A stretch of 64,000 nt of DNA from Thermocladium sp. UBA166 (GCA_002508315.1 DAHE01000043.1:15626-79625); one strand, 5' to 3'; positions 26,853-36,145 are shown, counted from the stretch's first letter. Notes: a model not told the origin generated them from the sequence alone. Translations and numbers: made by a program.

Positions 26853-27176
26853 GAGACTAATCGCTCGAGTGTTCCGCTTATTAACTTAGTGTAGCAATGG
26901 GTAAACTACCCCCGGGCTGGTTCTAGGTCCCTAAAGAATTGACTGGTAAGGGCGCCGAGCCGATTAGCGATAAAACTTATCCTGCCTTGAAAGGCAATGC
27001 TCATCATATGAGCTCTATTATTTACTTGGCCTCATTGGCGGTAAGTGTTTCTTTCTGGCTTGATTTCGAGCCCTATTGATAACTGACACTAGAATTTATT
27101 GAAAGTTTTAGATAGGAGAGTTTACCCGATAATAAGCGTAATTGTTAATATACTTGAATGGAAGCCCGACAATTAA
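26853..27176. other. Gene-free stretch before herA-like gene
   Basis: The 324 nt between hemL and the HerA-like gene are AT-rich and hold no convincing gene. A GTTAATATAC box (27146-27155) about 26 nt before the plus-strand ATG is the only element I can support. A 23-codon ORF at about 27008 is too short to call. Confidence 0.4.
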
Positions 27177-29066
27177 ATGGGGGATGAAATAGGCTATGTG
27201 GTGGGCAACATAGGCTCCAGCCAAGTCAAGGTCGCTATTAGAACTGATATGGCCGATAAGGTACAATTATTCGAGTACGTGTCATACAGGCATTTAAATT
27301 ATGAGATCCTCGGGTACGTGGTCAACATAAGCAGGGAACCCTATAAGATAGGGGAGGACCTGGCAGCCGATGCCCTGAGCAGCGCGGTTGGGGTGCAGTT
27401 GATAGAAACGATAATAGCCACGGTTATGCTGCTGGGATACAAGGACTCAGGGCTTAAGCTACCTAGATCGCCCCCGCCCGTCGGCACTCCAGTTAGATTG
27501 GCTGACCCCCAGCTGATTAAGGAGTACTTGGGGCTACGAGGCAAGTTATGCGTGGGTTACTTGGCTTCCCAAGACGTGCCGGTGTGCCTCGACGAGAAGG
27601 GCTTGGCTAGGCACATGGCGATAATAGCGGCCACGGGAAGCGGAAAGACTTGGCTCTCCGTGTTATTGATAGAGGAGCTCCTAAAGCTGGGAGCCACGGT
27701 AGTAGTGCTTGATCCTCACGGCGAGTATATAACTATAAAGGACTCCGCCAAGAAGTTAGGCAATGCTGGAGTAACGGTGATAAAAGCCGCGAAGCATCAT
27801 GTGGGGGATAAGCGGTACTCCATGAACGTGTTGAGGGTTGAACCGGATCAATTAGCATCCATAGCCGGGGTACCAACCGGCGCGTCGAGAATACGCCACG
27901 TGGTTTACTTGATTCACTCCCTCATGAAGATAATATACAAGACGGTAAACGGGGCCGGCGAGTCCGGCTCCGTGATTGGGATGATTAGATTGATAAATTC
28001 ACTGCTGACTCGCCCACTCAGCGCGCCTGATGTGCAAAGGGCGCTTAGGATTCAGCAGCCGATCGGTGAGGACAATGTAGTGGAGCCAGATAAATTCAAG
28101 CAATTATTGAGCGAGCTTAGGTCGGCGGCCGGCGATTCCAGGCAACGTAGCGCGATAATTAGCGCGAGGGTTTACTTGAAGAGACTGGCGAGAACGGGCG
28201 TCTATAGGGGTCGCACGACTCCATTAAGCGATGTATTGAGGCCCCGCCATGTTTCCGTGATAAATCTAGCGGGCGTCAGCGATGAGGTACAAGATCACAT
28301 AGCTTATCATGTTCTTAGCAGGATATTGAAGGCTAGAATAAACTATGTAAGGCAGTTGGGTAATCCCCAATACCCATACCCGGTTGTTGTAATAGTGGAG
28401 GAGGCCCACAGGTTTGCTCCCCCCAATAAATCGACGCTTTCCCACTCATTGATAAACAGGATAGCAGCGGAGGGCAGGAAATTCGGGGTTTACTTAGTGG
28501 TTATAACGCAACGCCCATCCAAGATAGATCAGGATGTGTTGAGCCAGTGCCAGAACCATGCTATATTAAAAGTAGTTAACCCGCTCGACAGGGAAGCAAT
28601 AATAGCATCAAGCGAGGCGCTCAGCGATGAGTTGGTAAGGATAATTGGAGGATTAAATAAGGGCGAGGCGCTCATAGTTGGACCAATGGCCCCCGCCCCC
28701 CTCCTCATAAAGCTGCGCGAGAGGCGGTTGGACTACGGTGGAGGCGATATAGATCTGGACAAGTATTGGGGAGTCAGCGATGGGGAGTCCATAGCCAAGG
28801 TAAGGGATGCTTGGCGAAAAGCAATGATCCGCGCAACCCCTCCCCCGGATCTGGTGGCGACGGCGATGGGGTTGGCCGTGGATGGATTGAGCCAAAGGGG
28901 CCACGTGGTTTCGGGCTATGTGGATGGATCATCAATTGAAATAAATCTGAGGGAAAGGACGTGGTCCTGCAGCAAGTGCGGGAATGCATTAACCCCATGC
29001 GAGCACGTGGTAGCTCTCTTCTCTAGAGTTGTGTTTGAGAAGGCATCGTTGCTCGGCATTGCTTAA
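27177..29066 (+). CDS. HerA-type DNA translocase with C-terminal SWIM-like zinc tail
   Basis: A 629-residue ATPase: an N-terminal HerA barrel-like domain, Walker A IIAATGSGKTWLSVLLIEEL, VVVLDPHGEYITI, Walker B VVVIVEEAHRFAPP, then FGVYLVVITQRPSKIDQDVL with sensor threonine and QCQNHAILKVVNPLDREAII, all classic HerA. Past the motor domain (about residue 555 on) is an added segment ending TWSCSKCGNALTPCEHVVAL, a C-x2-C-x6-C-x-H arrangement like a SWIM zinc finger. HerA proteins work with NurA in end resection; no nurA is adjacent. The ATG at 27177 lies 26 nt after a GTTAATATAC box. Confidence 0.85.
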   Translation: MGDEIGYVVGNIGSSQVKVAIRTDMADKVQLFEYVSYRHLNYEILGYVVNISREPYKIGEDLAADALSSAVGVQLIETIIATVMLLGYKDSGLKLPRSPPPVGTPVRLADPQLIKEYLGLRGKLCVGYLASQDVPVCLDEKGLARHMAIIAATGSGKTWLSVLLIEELLKLGATVVVLDPHGEYITIKDSAKKLGNAGVTVIKAAKHHVGDKRYSMNVLRVEPDQLASIAGVPTGASRIRHVVYLIHSLMKIIYKTVNGAGESGSVIGMIRLINSLLTRPLSAPDVQRALRIQQPIGEDNVVEPDKFKQLLSELRSAAGDSRQRSAIISARVYLKRLARTGVYRGRTTPLSDVLRPRHVSVINLAGVSDEVQDHIAYHVLSRILKARINYVRQLGNPQYPYPVVVIVEEAHRFAPPNKSTLSHSLINRIAAEGRKFGVYLVVITQRPSKIDQDVLSQCQNHAILKVVNPLDREAIIASSEALSDELVRIIGGLNKGEALIVGPMAPAPLLIKLRERRLDYGGGDIDLDKYWGVSDGESIAKVRDAWRKAMIRATPPPDLVATAMGLAVDGLSQRGHVVSGYVDGSSIEINLRERTWSCSKCGNALTPCEHVVALFSRVVFEKASLLGIA

Positions 29067-29160
29067 CAAAGACTGCTCGCTTCATAAACGGTTGATTTAA
29101 TTGAACATAGCCAGCCCATCGATAAAACATTTTTAAGCAATTGCAAAATGGCTCGCCTCC

Positions 29161-29460
29161 ATGCTGGTTTACGTGCTGGACGATGATAAAATACTGGATA
29201 CTGATAAATCAGCTCATGACTTCAGCTCATCGTGCAAGTGCAGCGTGTATGCGCGTCACATAGTAATCAATGTGGAGAAAGCCCCCGATTTAGATGTGAT
29301 AAACTCGATCAAGGGAGTCTTCGACTCTTGGATAGGCGATGGTCTTCACATAGTCTTCAACCCATTAGAGGCCACAATAGAAGACATAGCGAGGGGGCTT
29401 CTATCTCAGGGCTTGGAGCCTGTCCTTCGGGTAGAGGAGGATGTTAGGTATATATTGTGA
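29161..29460 (+). CDS. Conserved-looking hypothetical protein, 99 residues
   Basis: A small soluble alpha/beta protein (MLVYVLDDDKILDTDKSAHD then SCKCSVYARHIVINVEK). A leaderless start is supported by TTTTTAAG about 28 nt upstream. No family recognised. It converges on the FAD oxidoreductase gene with a stem-loop in between. Confidence 0.55.
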   Translation: MLVYVLDDDKILDTDKSAHDFSSSCKCSVYARHIVINVEKAPDLDVINSIKGVFDSWIGDGLHIVFNPLEATIEDIARGLLSQGLEPVLRVEEDVRYIL

Positions 29461-29462
29461 TG

Positions 29463-29501
29463 CGCATCTTGGATAATCCGTAGTAGCTACTTGAAGATGC
29501 G
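29463..29501. repeat. Inverted repeat between convergent genes
   Basis: CGCATCTT (29463-29470) and AAGATGCG (29494-29501) form an 8-bp stem around a 23-nt loop that itself contains the palindrome GTAGCTAC. It lies between two convergent genes and could act as a transcript end or processing signal for both strands. Confidence 0.4.
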
Positions 29502-29515
29502 TGTAGCTGCATGGA

Positions 29516-30577
29516 TTATTGGGACCAGTTGCCTGTCTCCAAGTATTCCTCAACGGCTCCAGCTGCCTTTATTCCAGTGGCCAATGCCTTTCCTATGAGT
29601 GAGGGCCCCGTAGCTACGTCCCCCGCCGCAAACACTCCTTTTCTGCTGGTTCTGTATTTCGCATCCACGTCGATGGAGTTATTGTGTCTCAGCTTTATTC
29701 CTGCGTATCCGTCCTTGAACGGGGGAGTCGGCAATTCCCCGGTCGCCGAGATGACGTTATTTACGGGAACCACGTACTCCGATCCAGGAATGGGTTCGGG
29801 AGCTGGCCTGCCGGATTTATCCGGCTTCCCGAGCTTCATCTTTATCAGTTTAAGCGCCTCAACAGCTTCCTTTCCAATCACCTCGACGGGGTTAGTCAAC
29901 TCGATGAACTTAATGCTCTTCTGTATCAATCTATTTATCTCCGCCTTGCCGGCCGGCGCTTCATTTATCGTTCTTCTATACATGACTTGCACGTCGCTGG
30001 CCCCCTTCATTTGGGACTCCAGGGCGGCGTCTACCGCGGTTAGTCCGGCCCCTATCACAGCAACGGAGTTACCCACCCTATACACTGCCTCCGGCGGTAG
30101 GTAACCGTTCTCATGCGCATATATCCTGTAAAGGAAGTCCAGCGCCAAGTAGCTTCCCCTCAATTTATCGCCGGGCACGCCGAGCTCCCTCGATTTCCAA
30201 GTCCCCGTCGCTATTAGCGTTGCATCGAATGAATTGATTATATCATTCAACTGCATCTTCTTCTCGGCGAATTCGTCTCCATCATTGTGCTCATCCAAGT
30301 CGCCCACCACCTTGATCTTATTATGAAATATAACCCCAAGCTCCGCCAGTTCCTTTATTCCGGCCCTTATATTATCGCGGGGAAGCCTCCAGGCCGGTAT
30401 TCCGAATATAGTCAAGCCGCCGGGCTCTGGGAGCTTATCGTATATCTCCACGTCGTATCCCTTGCAGATTAGATATCCGGCCGCGCCCAACCCGGCCGGC
30501 CCGGCCCCTATTATGGCTACCTTCCGTCCCTTCTTGGGAATGCTTTGGCCAGGCGAGCACTTCAGTGCGAACTTCAT
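29516..30577 (-). CDS. FAD/NAD(P)-binding oxidoreductase, GltD/SudB-like
   Basis: A 353-residue flavoprotein with two dinucleotide folds: VAIIGAGPAGLGAAGYLICK near residue 21 for FAD and VAVIGAGLTAVDAALESQM in the middle for NAD(P)H. The loop EPGGLTIFGIPAWRLPRDNI is typical of glutamate synthase small subunit-like enzymes, and GVFAAGDVATGPSLIGKAL closes the FAD site. It lacks the N-terminal iron-sulfur domain of true GltD. It could serve as a ferredoxin:NADP oxidoreductase or sulfide-related subunit; no electron-transfer partner is adjacent. ATG 30577 begins MKFALKCS; longer in-frame starts have no homology-like content. Confidence 0.8.
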   Translation of the reverse strand: MKFALKCSPGQSIPKKGRKVAIIGAGPAGLGAAGYLICKGYDVEIYDKLPEPGGLTIFGIPAWRLPRDNIRAGIKELAELGVIFHNKIKVVGDLDEHNDGDEFAEKKMQLNDIINSFDATLIATGTWKSRELGVPGDKLRGSYLALDFLYRIYAHENGYLPPEAVYRVGNSVAVIGAGLTAVDAALESQMKGASDVQVMYRRTINEAPAGKAEINRLIQKSIKFIELTNPVEVIGKEAVEALKLIKMKLGKPDKSGRPAPEPIPGSEYVVPVNNVISATGELPTPPFKDGYAGIKLRHNNSIDVDAKYRTSRKGVFAAGDVATGPSLIGKALATGIKAAGAVEEYLETGNWSQ

Positions 30578-30796
30578 GTCAATCCGGCATTGCCGCTTAG
30601 CCCCGCTTAATAAGCATTGGTGAGAAGAATAACCCGTCACGAAGATACGTAGTGGTTTGCCCGGGCTTTACGTCAATGACCGCATCAGTGATTTCATTAC
30701 TTAGGTCGGGGGCAGGCTAGAAATTGATGGTTCAATTACTCGGCATTGCGGACTAAACGTTTAATAACCCTTGAGGTTCTGTGATTGTTGGTGTAA

Positions 30797-31942
30797 ATTA
30801 CGGCAGGCGTTTACATAAATGGCTATGCAGAGGTACCTCCCAGCAGGCATTATGAGAAGGGCGTCACGGATCTTTTCGCTGAATCCACATTGAGAGCAAT
30901 GAGCGCCTCCGGCAATCCGGATATACGAATGATATACATAGCATCGGCATTAATGGAATTGACCTCCGAGCAGCTGAATGCAGGTAACGTGTTGAGGGAG
31001 TATATAGGGCTGAAAGGAGTTCCAACAATGAGGATAGAGAACGGAGATGGATCCAGCAGCCTGGCCATACTGGCTGCCGTGAACGATGTTAAATTAAAGG
31101 GGGGCTGCGTGATGGTTGCCGGCGTGGAGAAGCCTCATGAAGTCACCTCCACAAAGCTCAATAAATTCGTGTCGTTCTCCACCAACAGCGAGTACGAGGC
31201 GTTCTTTGGAGTAACCCCCGCTGCGCAGGCAGCCATAATGGCGCGGGAGTACATGAATAAGTACGAGTATTCCTATGAGGACATAGCGGTGTGGCCTCTC
31301 AAAATGCATGAGCGTGGGGCTCAGAATCCCAATGCATACTTCAGGAAGGCCGTCAAGATCAAGGACATAACGGAGTCAGAGCTGGTGGCCGATCCGCTGA
31401 GGCTATACGACGTGGCTCCCTATGTGGACGGCTCGGCCGCCGTCATACTATGCGCAGAGCCAAATAAGCGCGATGCAGTGATTCAGGTATCGGGTGCTGG
31501 AATGGGCGTTGGCTCCGCGTACTTCGCATCGAAGCAGGCGTATGATGCATTGGAATCGGTTGGGCCAGCCACTAAGCAAGCATTGAAGGAGTCCGGAATG
31601 GAGCTTGAGGATGTGAGGGTAGTCAACGTGCATGATACCTACAGCATAATAGGATTGCTCTCGCTGGAGGCCATGGGATTATCGAAGCAAGGAATGGCTC
31701 CTAGGTTGATGAGAGATGGCGAATTCGACGGCGGGGGAAGGGTTGCGGTTAACATGGATGGTGGATTAAAGGCAATGGGGTTCCCAATAGGCGCCTCCGG
31801 CCTATATCAATTGATAAGCTCCGCGATTCAATTGAAGGGGGAGAAGCCATTCGAGTCTCTGAATGCGGATACGGCGTTGGTTCACGATATGGTCGGCGTG
31901 GATCAAGAAAGCATAGTAATAGCGTTGAGGCGGGGTGATTGA
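30797..31942 (+). CDS. Acetyl-CoA acetyltransferase (thiolase)
   Basis: The archaeal thiolase condensing two acetyl-CoA for the mevalonate pathway. It fits the noncanonical branch with partner DUF35. Segments include YIGLKGVPTMRIENGDGSSS, GVEKPHEVTS, PVVNVHDTYSI-like VRVVNVHDTYSIIGLL, and NMDGGLKAMGFPIGASGLYQ. The family N-terminus is coded upstream of the first standard codon (TTG 30890): reading from 30797 gives ITAGVYINGYAEVPPSRHYE, then KGVTDLFAEST, preceded by an in-frame stop at 30794-30796. No ATG, GTG or TTG lies in that stretch, so an ATT start or a sequence error is implied. It overlaps the DUF35 gene. Confidence 0.8.
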   Translation: MTAGVYINGYAEVPPSRHYEKGVTDLFAESTLRAMSASGNPDIRMIYIASALMELTSEQLNAGNVLREYIGLKGVPTMRIENGDGSSSLAILAAVNDVKLKGGCVMVAGVEKPHEVTSTKLNKFVSFSTNSEYEAFFGVTPAAQAAIMAREYMNKYEYSYEDIAVWPLKMHERGAQNPNAYFRKAVKIKDITESELVADPLRLYDVAPYVDGSAAVILCAEPNKRDAVIQVSGAGMGVGSAYFASKQAYDALESVGPATKQALKESGMELEDVRVVNVHDTYSIIGLLSLEAMGLSKQGMAPRLMRDGEFDGGGRVAVNMDGGLKAMGFPIGASGLYQLISSAIQLKGEKPFESLNADTALVHDMVGVDQESIVIALRRGD

Positions 31943-32360
31943 TGTGGTGGAGCAAAACCTATCCATACCCAAGTACTGGAGGAGAACTCAACAATACTAT
32001 AGACTAGTTGCAACTAGGTGCGCCAAGTGTGGGAAAACATACTTCCCGCCCAGGAGGGTATGCGATTGCGGCAATGATGCGCTGGATCCATTTGAATTAC
32101 CTAAAAACGGGTCCCTGGTCACCTTAACCGTCCTGAGAAGCGTTTCCGTGGACTTCGAGAAGCAAAGGCCATTATTGATTGGAGTGGTGGATCTCGGCGG
32201 GGTTAAGTTAATGGGTCAAATAGTTGACTGCCCATCGCCGACAGCATTGAGGGCTGGGACTCCCATGGAGGTGGTTTTCAGACGCGTGAAGGAGGACGGC
32301 GAGCACGGAATAATTTATTACGGTTACAAGTTCAGGCCAGTTAAGGGGTGTGAGTCATGA
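31935..32360 (+). CDS. DUF35 OB-fold zinc-ribbon protein, thiolase/HMGS scaffold
   Basis: A 141-residue protein with a rubredoxin-like zinc site ([20 protein letters not shown]) followed by an OB-fold. Proteins of this family bridge archaeal thiolase and HMG-CoA synthase so that acetoacetyl-CoA is channelled between them. The gene sits exactly between those two, overlapping the thiolase by 8 nt and the HMGS start by 4 nt (ATGA). The GTG at 31935 is followed by further in-frame GTGs at 31944 and 31947. Confidence 0.85.
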   Translation: MIDVVEQNLSIPKYWRRTQQYYRLVATRCAKCGKTYFPPRRVCDCGNDALDPFELPKNGSLVTLTVLRSVSVDFEKQRPLLIGVVDLGGVKLMGQIVDCPSPTALRAGTPMEVVFRRVKEDGEHGIIYYGYKFRPVKGCES

Positions 32361-33397
32361 TAGGAATAGTGGGTTGGGGAACATACATACCCCGCTATAG
32401 GATAAAGACGACCGAAATAGCGGAGTCTTGGGGAGACGACCCGCTGAGGATAAAGGACATGTACCTAGTGGAGGAGAAGGCGGTCGGCTTATTCGATGAA
32501 GATACGGTTACCATGTCCGTCGAGGCAGGCAGGATAGCCATAAGGCGGGCCGGAATAGATGCTAGCCACGTGGGCGCCATATTCGTTGGAAGCGAGTCGA
32601 AGCCGTACGCGGTGAAGCCCATATCGTCCATTTTAATAGATGCATTGGGCACGTCTAGGAACGTGTTCACCGCGGATTTGGAGTTCGCATGCAAGGCTGG
32701 GTCCGACTCCATTGTATCGGCAATGGGATTGGTGAAATCCGGGATGGTTAAATACGGATTGGCGATAGGCACCGATGCATCGCAAGGCGAGCCGGGGGAG
32801 CACTTGGAGTACAGCGTGGGAACGGGCGCGGCCGCGTACGTGATAGGCTCTAATAACGTGGCCGCCGAGATAAAGGCCGTTCATCCATTCGTCAGCGACA
32901 CGCCGGACTTCTGGAGGAGGGAGGGATACCCATTCCCCGTCCATGGGGAGGGGTTCACAGGCGAGCCCGCGTACTTCAAGCACGTCATCACCGCCGCCAA
33001 GGAATTGATGACTGAGCTAGGCATGAAGCCGAGCGACTTCGATTACGCCATATTCCATCAACCCAACGCCAGGTTCCCGTTGAGGGCAGCATCGATATTG
33101 GGGTTTCCCCTGGATAAGGTCAAGGATGGCATAGTGGTGGATAAGATAGGCAATACTTACAGCGCCGCGGCTTTAATGGGCCTGGCCAACGTGTTGGAGA
33201 AGGCTAAGCCGGGCTCCAAGATATTGATGGTGCCCTTCGGCAGCGGCGCTGGAGCCAATGCATTCTACATAGAGACCACGGATCTTGTGGTGGAGAAGGC
33301 TAAGATGGGAAAAACCGTTGAGCAGTACTTGGCTGAGAAAGTATACATAGATTACTCATATTACCTCAAGTACAGGAAGCTAATAAGGCTTCACTAA
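32357..33397 (+). CDS. Hydroxymethylglutaryl-CoA synthase
   Basis: The archaeal enzyme condensing acetoacetyl-CoA with acetyl-CoA (346 residues). Key regions: [15 protein letters not shown] at the start, the catalytic-cysteine area [40 protein letters not shown], the histidine region [15 protein letters not shown], and the C-terminal [15 protein letters not shown]. All active-site elements are present. Third gene of the thiolase-DUF35-HMGS cluster, with 4-base start/stop overlap. HMG-CoA reductase is encoded about 3 kb downstream, beyond an apparently foreign antiporter. Confidence 0.92.
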   Translation: MIGIVGWGTYIPRYRIKTTEIAESWGDDPLRIKDMYLVEEKAVGLFDEDTVTMSVEAGRIAIRRAGIDASHVGAIFVGSESKPYAVKPISSILIDALGTSRNVFTADLEFACKAGSDSIVSAMGLVKSGMVKYGLAIGTDASQGEPGEHLEYSVGTGAAAYVIGSNNVAAEIKAVHPFVSDTPDFWRREGYPFPVHGEGFTGEPAYFKHVITAAKELMTELGMKPSDFDYAIFHQPNARFPLRAASILGFPLDKVKDGIVVDKIGNTYSAAALMGLANVLEKAKPGSKILMVPFGSGAGANAFYIETTDLVVEKAKMGKTVEQYLAEKVYIDYSYYLKYRKLIRLH

Positions 33398-33623
33398 CGG
33401 GGAAAGTTTTACCAGTTTTTCTAAACATTATCCATTCAGCTAAAAATAATCTAAATCATTATATGCGTTACCAAAAATTGGACACGAAATAGATAAACCC
33501 CCAACCAAGCAATGAAGGCTGGGCTTCCGCTATATTCTGGGACAATTGCTTTCCTTCCCGCATGGTTGAGGCGGGTAATCTAGTCGGCAAAGTATTTAAT
33601 TGAGTTATTAATAATCCCAGTCT
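33398..33623. other. Gene-free spacer
   Basis: The 226 nt after HMG-CoA synthase show no gene. GTATTTAATTG near 33589-33599 is a likely TATA box for the TPR gene. Confidence 0.35.
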
Positions 33624-33656
33624 GTGATTTTTAGGAGGTTTGTGATTTTTAGGAGG
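33623..33656 (+). repeat. Tandem 18-bp duplication carrying start codon and AGGAGG
   Basis: The unit TGTGATTTTTAGGAGG occurs at 33623-33638 and again at 33641-33656. Each unit contains GTG and AGGAGG, so the first unit's AGGAGG sits just upstream of the second GTG and the second unit's sits upstream of a third GTG. Confidence 0.7.
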
Positions 33657-34262
33657 GCCGTGGAGTATGAGGAATTGATAGATGAAGAACCGGAGAATAG
33701 GGCTCGTTCATGGCTGATAATCCCTCAATTGGTTAAGTCCGGCGTTTTGAAGCCCATAGATATTCGTAATATAGTGAAGCTTTCCTGTAAGGAGAAGGAC
33801 AAGGATATAGTGGGTGTAATATACAGGGTAGTGTATGAATTAATAGACTCCGGTATTGTGGACTTAAATGACTTGCCGCGCTGCATTAAGTCGAAGTTTT
33901 TCTATAAGGCGGCCAGCTTCATGTTTGATAATGATGATTATGAGAGCGCTATAAAGGCGTATACCATGGCCATAGAGAGAAACCAAAACAAGAAGAATGC
34001 ATTATTTAACAGGGCCCTTTCCTATATAATACTTTATAGGGATGATCCTCGGCCGGATTACTTAGATTTGGCGGAGATGGATCTTAATGAGGTTCAAAAA
34101 ATGGAGAGCGTAAAGGATGATGTGGCGTTTCTGATGGGTTTCATAAAGGAAGAACGGGGGGACTTGGGTGAGGCAATAAACTGGTATTCAATGGCAGTTA
34201 AGCTGAACAAGAATAATAAATTGGCCAAGGACGCATTAGATCGCCTTCGAAAAACTCGGTGA
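33624..34262 (+). CDS. TPR-repeat protein
   Basis: About 212 residues. The C-terminal half contains tetratricopeptide units such as KAASFMFDNDDYESAIKAYT, NALFNRALSYIILYRDD and KEERGDLGEAINWYSMAVKL, suggesting a protein-binding scaffold. The N-terminal 90 residues match nothing I know. A TATA box places transcription near the GTG at 33624, but in-frame GTG starts also occur at 33642 and 33660, each preceded by an AGGAGG created by an 18-bp tandem duplication. Confidence 0.7.
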   Translation: MIFRRFVIFRRAVEYEELIDEEPENRARSWLIIPQLVKSGVLKPIDIRNIVKLSCKEKDKDIVGVIYRVVYELIDSGIVDLNDLPRCIKSKFFYKAASFMFDNDDYESAIKAYTMAIERNQNKKNALFNRALSYIILYRDDPRPDYLDLAEMDLNEVQKMESVKDDVAFLMGFIKEERGDLGEAINWYSMAVKLNKNNKLAKDALDRLRKTR

Positions 34263-34358
34263 ACTACCCCCGGCTCTACGGCTGAGATTTCCCTTCATAT
34301 AGCTCACAATAAGCGCGTCCTTAACCTTATTAAATGGCGTGTACTGGCTCTGCAAGTC

Positions 34359-35834
34359 ATGGACGAGCTGCTGGCGTTGGGGCTCTTACTGCTCTTGGCC
34401 AAGCTAGCGGAAGAAGCATTTGAGAGGGCCAAGCTAGTCAGGTTCTTAGGGCCAGTAGTGGTGGGGATAGCCCTTGGGCCCGGGGCCTTAGGGTTAGTTC
34501 AAGTAGGCCCAGTAGTAGGTTTCGTCTCTGAGCTGGGCATAGTCTTCCTCCTCTTCTTAGCGGGTGCGGAGGAGTTAGAGAGCGGGGCCTCGGTAAGCCC
34601 TAAGTTAATCGCCTCTACAGCCTTGGGGCTGGCTATTCCTCTAGCCGCGGTCTCCCCCCTGCTATTTGCAGTGGGCCAGTTCAATCTCCTCATCGTTATT
34701 CCCCTGGCCATGACCAGCGTAGGCCCCATGGTGAGGCTGTTATCCGACCTCGGATTGACTGGGACTAAGGAGGGGATTACTGCCTTCTCCCTTGGGCTAA
34801 TTAACGAGACCGCCGCGATAGTGGCCTTCTCGGCACTGCTGAACTTCAGGCCTATCTTCATAGCGTTAATCGCGGTCCTCTTAACTGCAGTGGTGCTGGG
34901 CGGTAAAGCGTTTGCGTCCCTCCTCAAGAGGAGCGAGATGGTGATCGGCGCAAGGGAGGCGGAGACCGCCTTCATAATTTCCCTTATCTTGATTCTGGGT
35001 TACTTCACTTCCCTCTTGAACTTCAACTTAGCCATAACCGCCTTCTTCCTCGGGGCCGTGCTCAGGGATTACTTGTCACAGAGGCCCCAAACAGCCTCGA
35101 GGCTCAGGGCTATAACTTACGGCTTCTTCGAGCCCGTGTTCTTCGCGAGCATAGGTCTCTACTTCGTTAAGATCTCACAGGACTTATTCCTGCTCTCTCT
35201 AGCCTTGGCCCTCGTAATTCTGGTTTCAAAGGTTCTTTCCGGTTACTTAGAGGGCCTAATGCTCAAGACGAGTCCGAGAACCATAGCTCTTGGGGCGTCG
35301 ACTAAGGGAGGGGTAGATATATCATTATTAATAACTGCATTAGGCGCGACGGTAATAAGCGGGGCTCAGTACACGGTCTCTACTATAGCGATAACTGTCT
35401 CTGCCCTAGTTGTTCCCCTAGCCTTCAGGGCCGTCCACAAGAACGAAGTGAAGCCCCAAATTAGGGTAAGATCCGTGAAGGACGTTGCAATAGACCTAAA
35501 GGTCTCGGCAGATCAAACCGTCAGAGAGGCCGTGGACTTGGTGGAAAAGAACGGCATTAGGGCTTTGGTAGTGGTCGACGAGGGCTCGAGGCCAATAGGG
35601 ATTATAACGGTTACGACCATGATAGAGACCCCCGTTGAGCTATATAACGTACTGAAGGTCACTGAGGTTCAACTCGAGGACGTAGTGGTAATAAACGAGA
35701 AAGCGAGCTTGAGCGAAGCACTGAACCTCTTCGCCTTGACTGGCACCGCAGTAATTGCGGTAGTCGACGACCGGGGCCGGTTCTCGGGAGCGCTCTACGA
35801 GAGGAGGATGCTGGAGGCCTTGCTGAGGAGCTGA
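34359..35834 (+). CDS. Kef-type cation/proton antiporter with C-terminal CBS domains
   Basis: A 491-residue CPA2-family antiporter: about twelve hydrophobic helices through residue 370 (for example VGPVVGFVSELGIVFLLFLA and LGLINETAAIVAFSALLNF), then a pair of CBS-like units (DQTVREAVDLVEKNGIRALV and KASLSEALNLFALTGTAVIA) that probably sense nucleotides. It exchanges K+ or Na+ for protons at the membrane. Codon choice looks different from neighbours (more CTC, CTA and GCC), and a broken gene lies just downstream, so it may be recently acquired. ATG at 34359 follows a TTATTAAATGG box at 28 nt. Confidence 0.8.
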   Translation: MDELLALGLLLLLAKLAEEAFERAKLVRFLGPVVVGIALGPGALGLVQVGPVVGFVSELGIVFLLFLAGAEELESGASVSPKLIASTALGLAIPLAAVSPLLFAVGQFNLLIVIPLAMTSVGPMVRLLSDLGLTGTKEGITAFSLGLINETAAIVAFSALLNFRPIFIALIAVLLTAVVLGGKAFASLLKRSEMVIGAREAETAFIISLILILGYFTSLLNFNLAITAFFLGAVLRDYLSQRPQTASRLRAITYGFFEPVFFASIGLYFVKISQDLFLLSLALALVILVSKVLSGYLEGLMLKTSPRTIALGASTKGGVDISLLITALGATVISGAQYTVSTIAITVSALVVPLAFRAVHKNEVKPQIRVRSVKDVAIDLKVSADQTVREAVDLVEKNGIRALVVVDEGSRPIGIITVTTMIETPVELYNVLKVTEVQLEDVVVINEKASLSEALNLFALTGTAVIAVVDDRGRFSGALYERRMLEALLRS

Positions 35835-35881
35835 GCTTAAATTTGACTAACCTATTTCAACTAGACTAATCGCGGGCACGC

Positions 35882-36145
35882 TTAATAGAGAAAGCCATAC
35901 TTGTTGTATATAGGGCCACCAGGGCTTGTCTTGATCTCAGAGGTTATCCTCAGTCCTCCTCTTCCCATTCCGTTAACGACCTCAAGCAGGGCATTGCTTG
36001 CATCGGGCCTAGACCTGCACTGCTTGAAGCCGGTCTCTCCTAGGTCTTCTTTGATGGGCGAATCGAGTACTTGAGCAATAAGTTAACTGCATAGCTTCTT
36101 CGCTTGTCTCTCCGCATTGTTCTTCAATGTTAAAAGTGCTTCCAT
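35882..36145 (-). pseudogene. Broken coding fragment beside the antiporter
   Basis: The minus strand reads 88 codons from ATG 36145 with one internal TAA after 20 residues (MEALLTLKNNAERQAKKLCS, stop). The rest, LIAQVLDSPIKEDLGETGF onward, contains RGGLRITSEIKTSPGGPIYN and ends KYGFLY before a stop. The stretch looks strongly protein-like. I do not recognise the family. It could be the tail of a mobile-element protein or a decayed single-copy gene. The surrounding 396 nt hold no intact gene. Confidence 0.5.
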
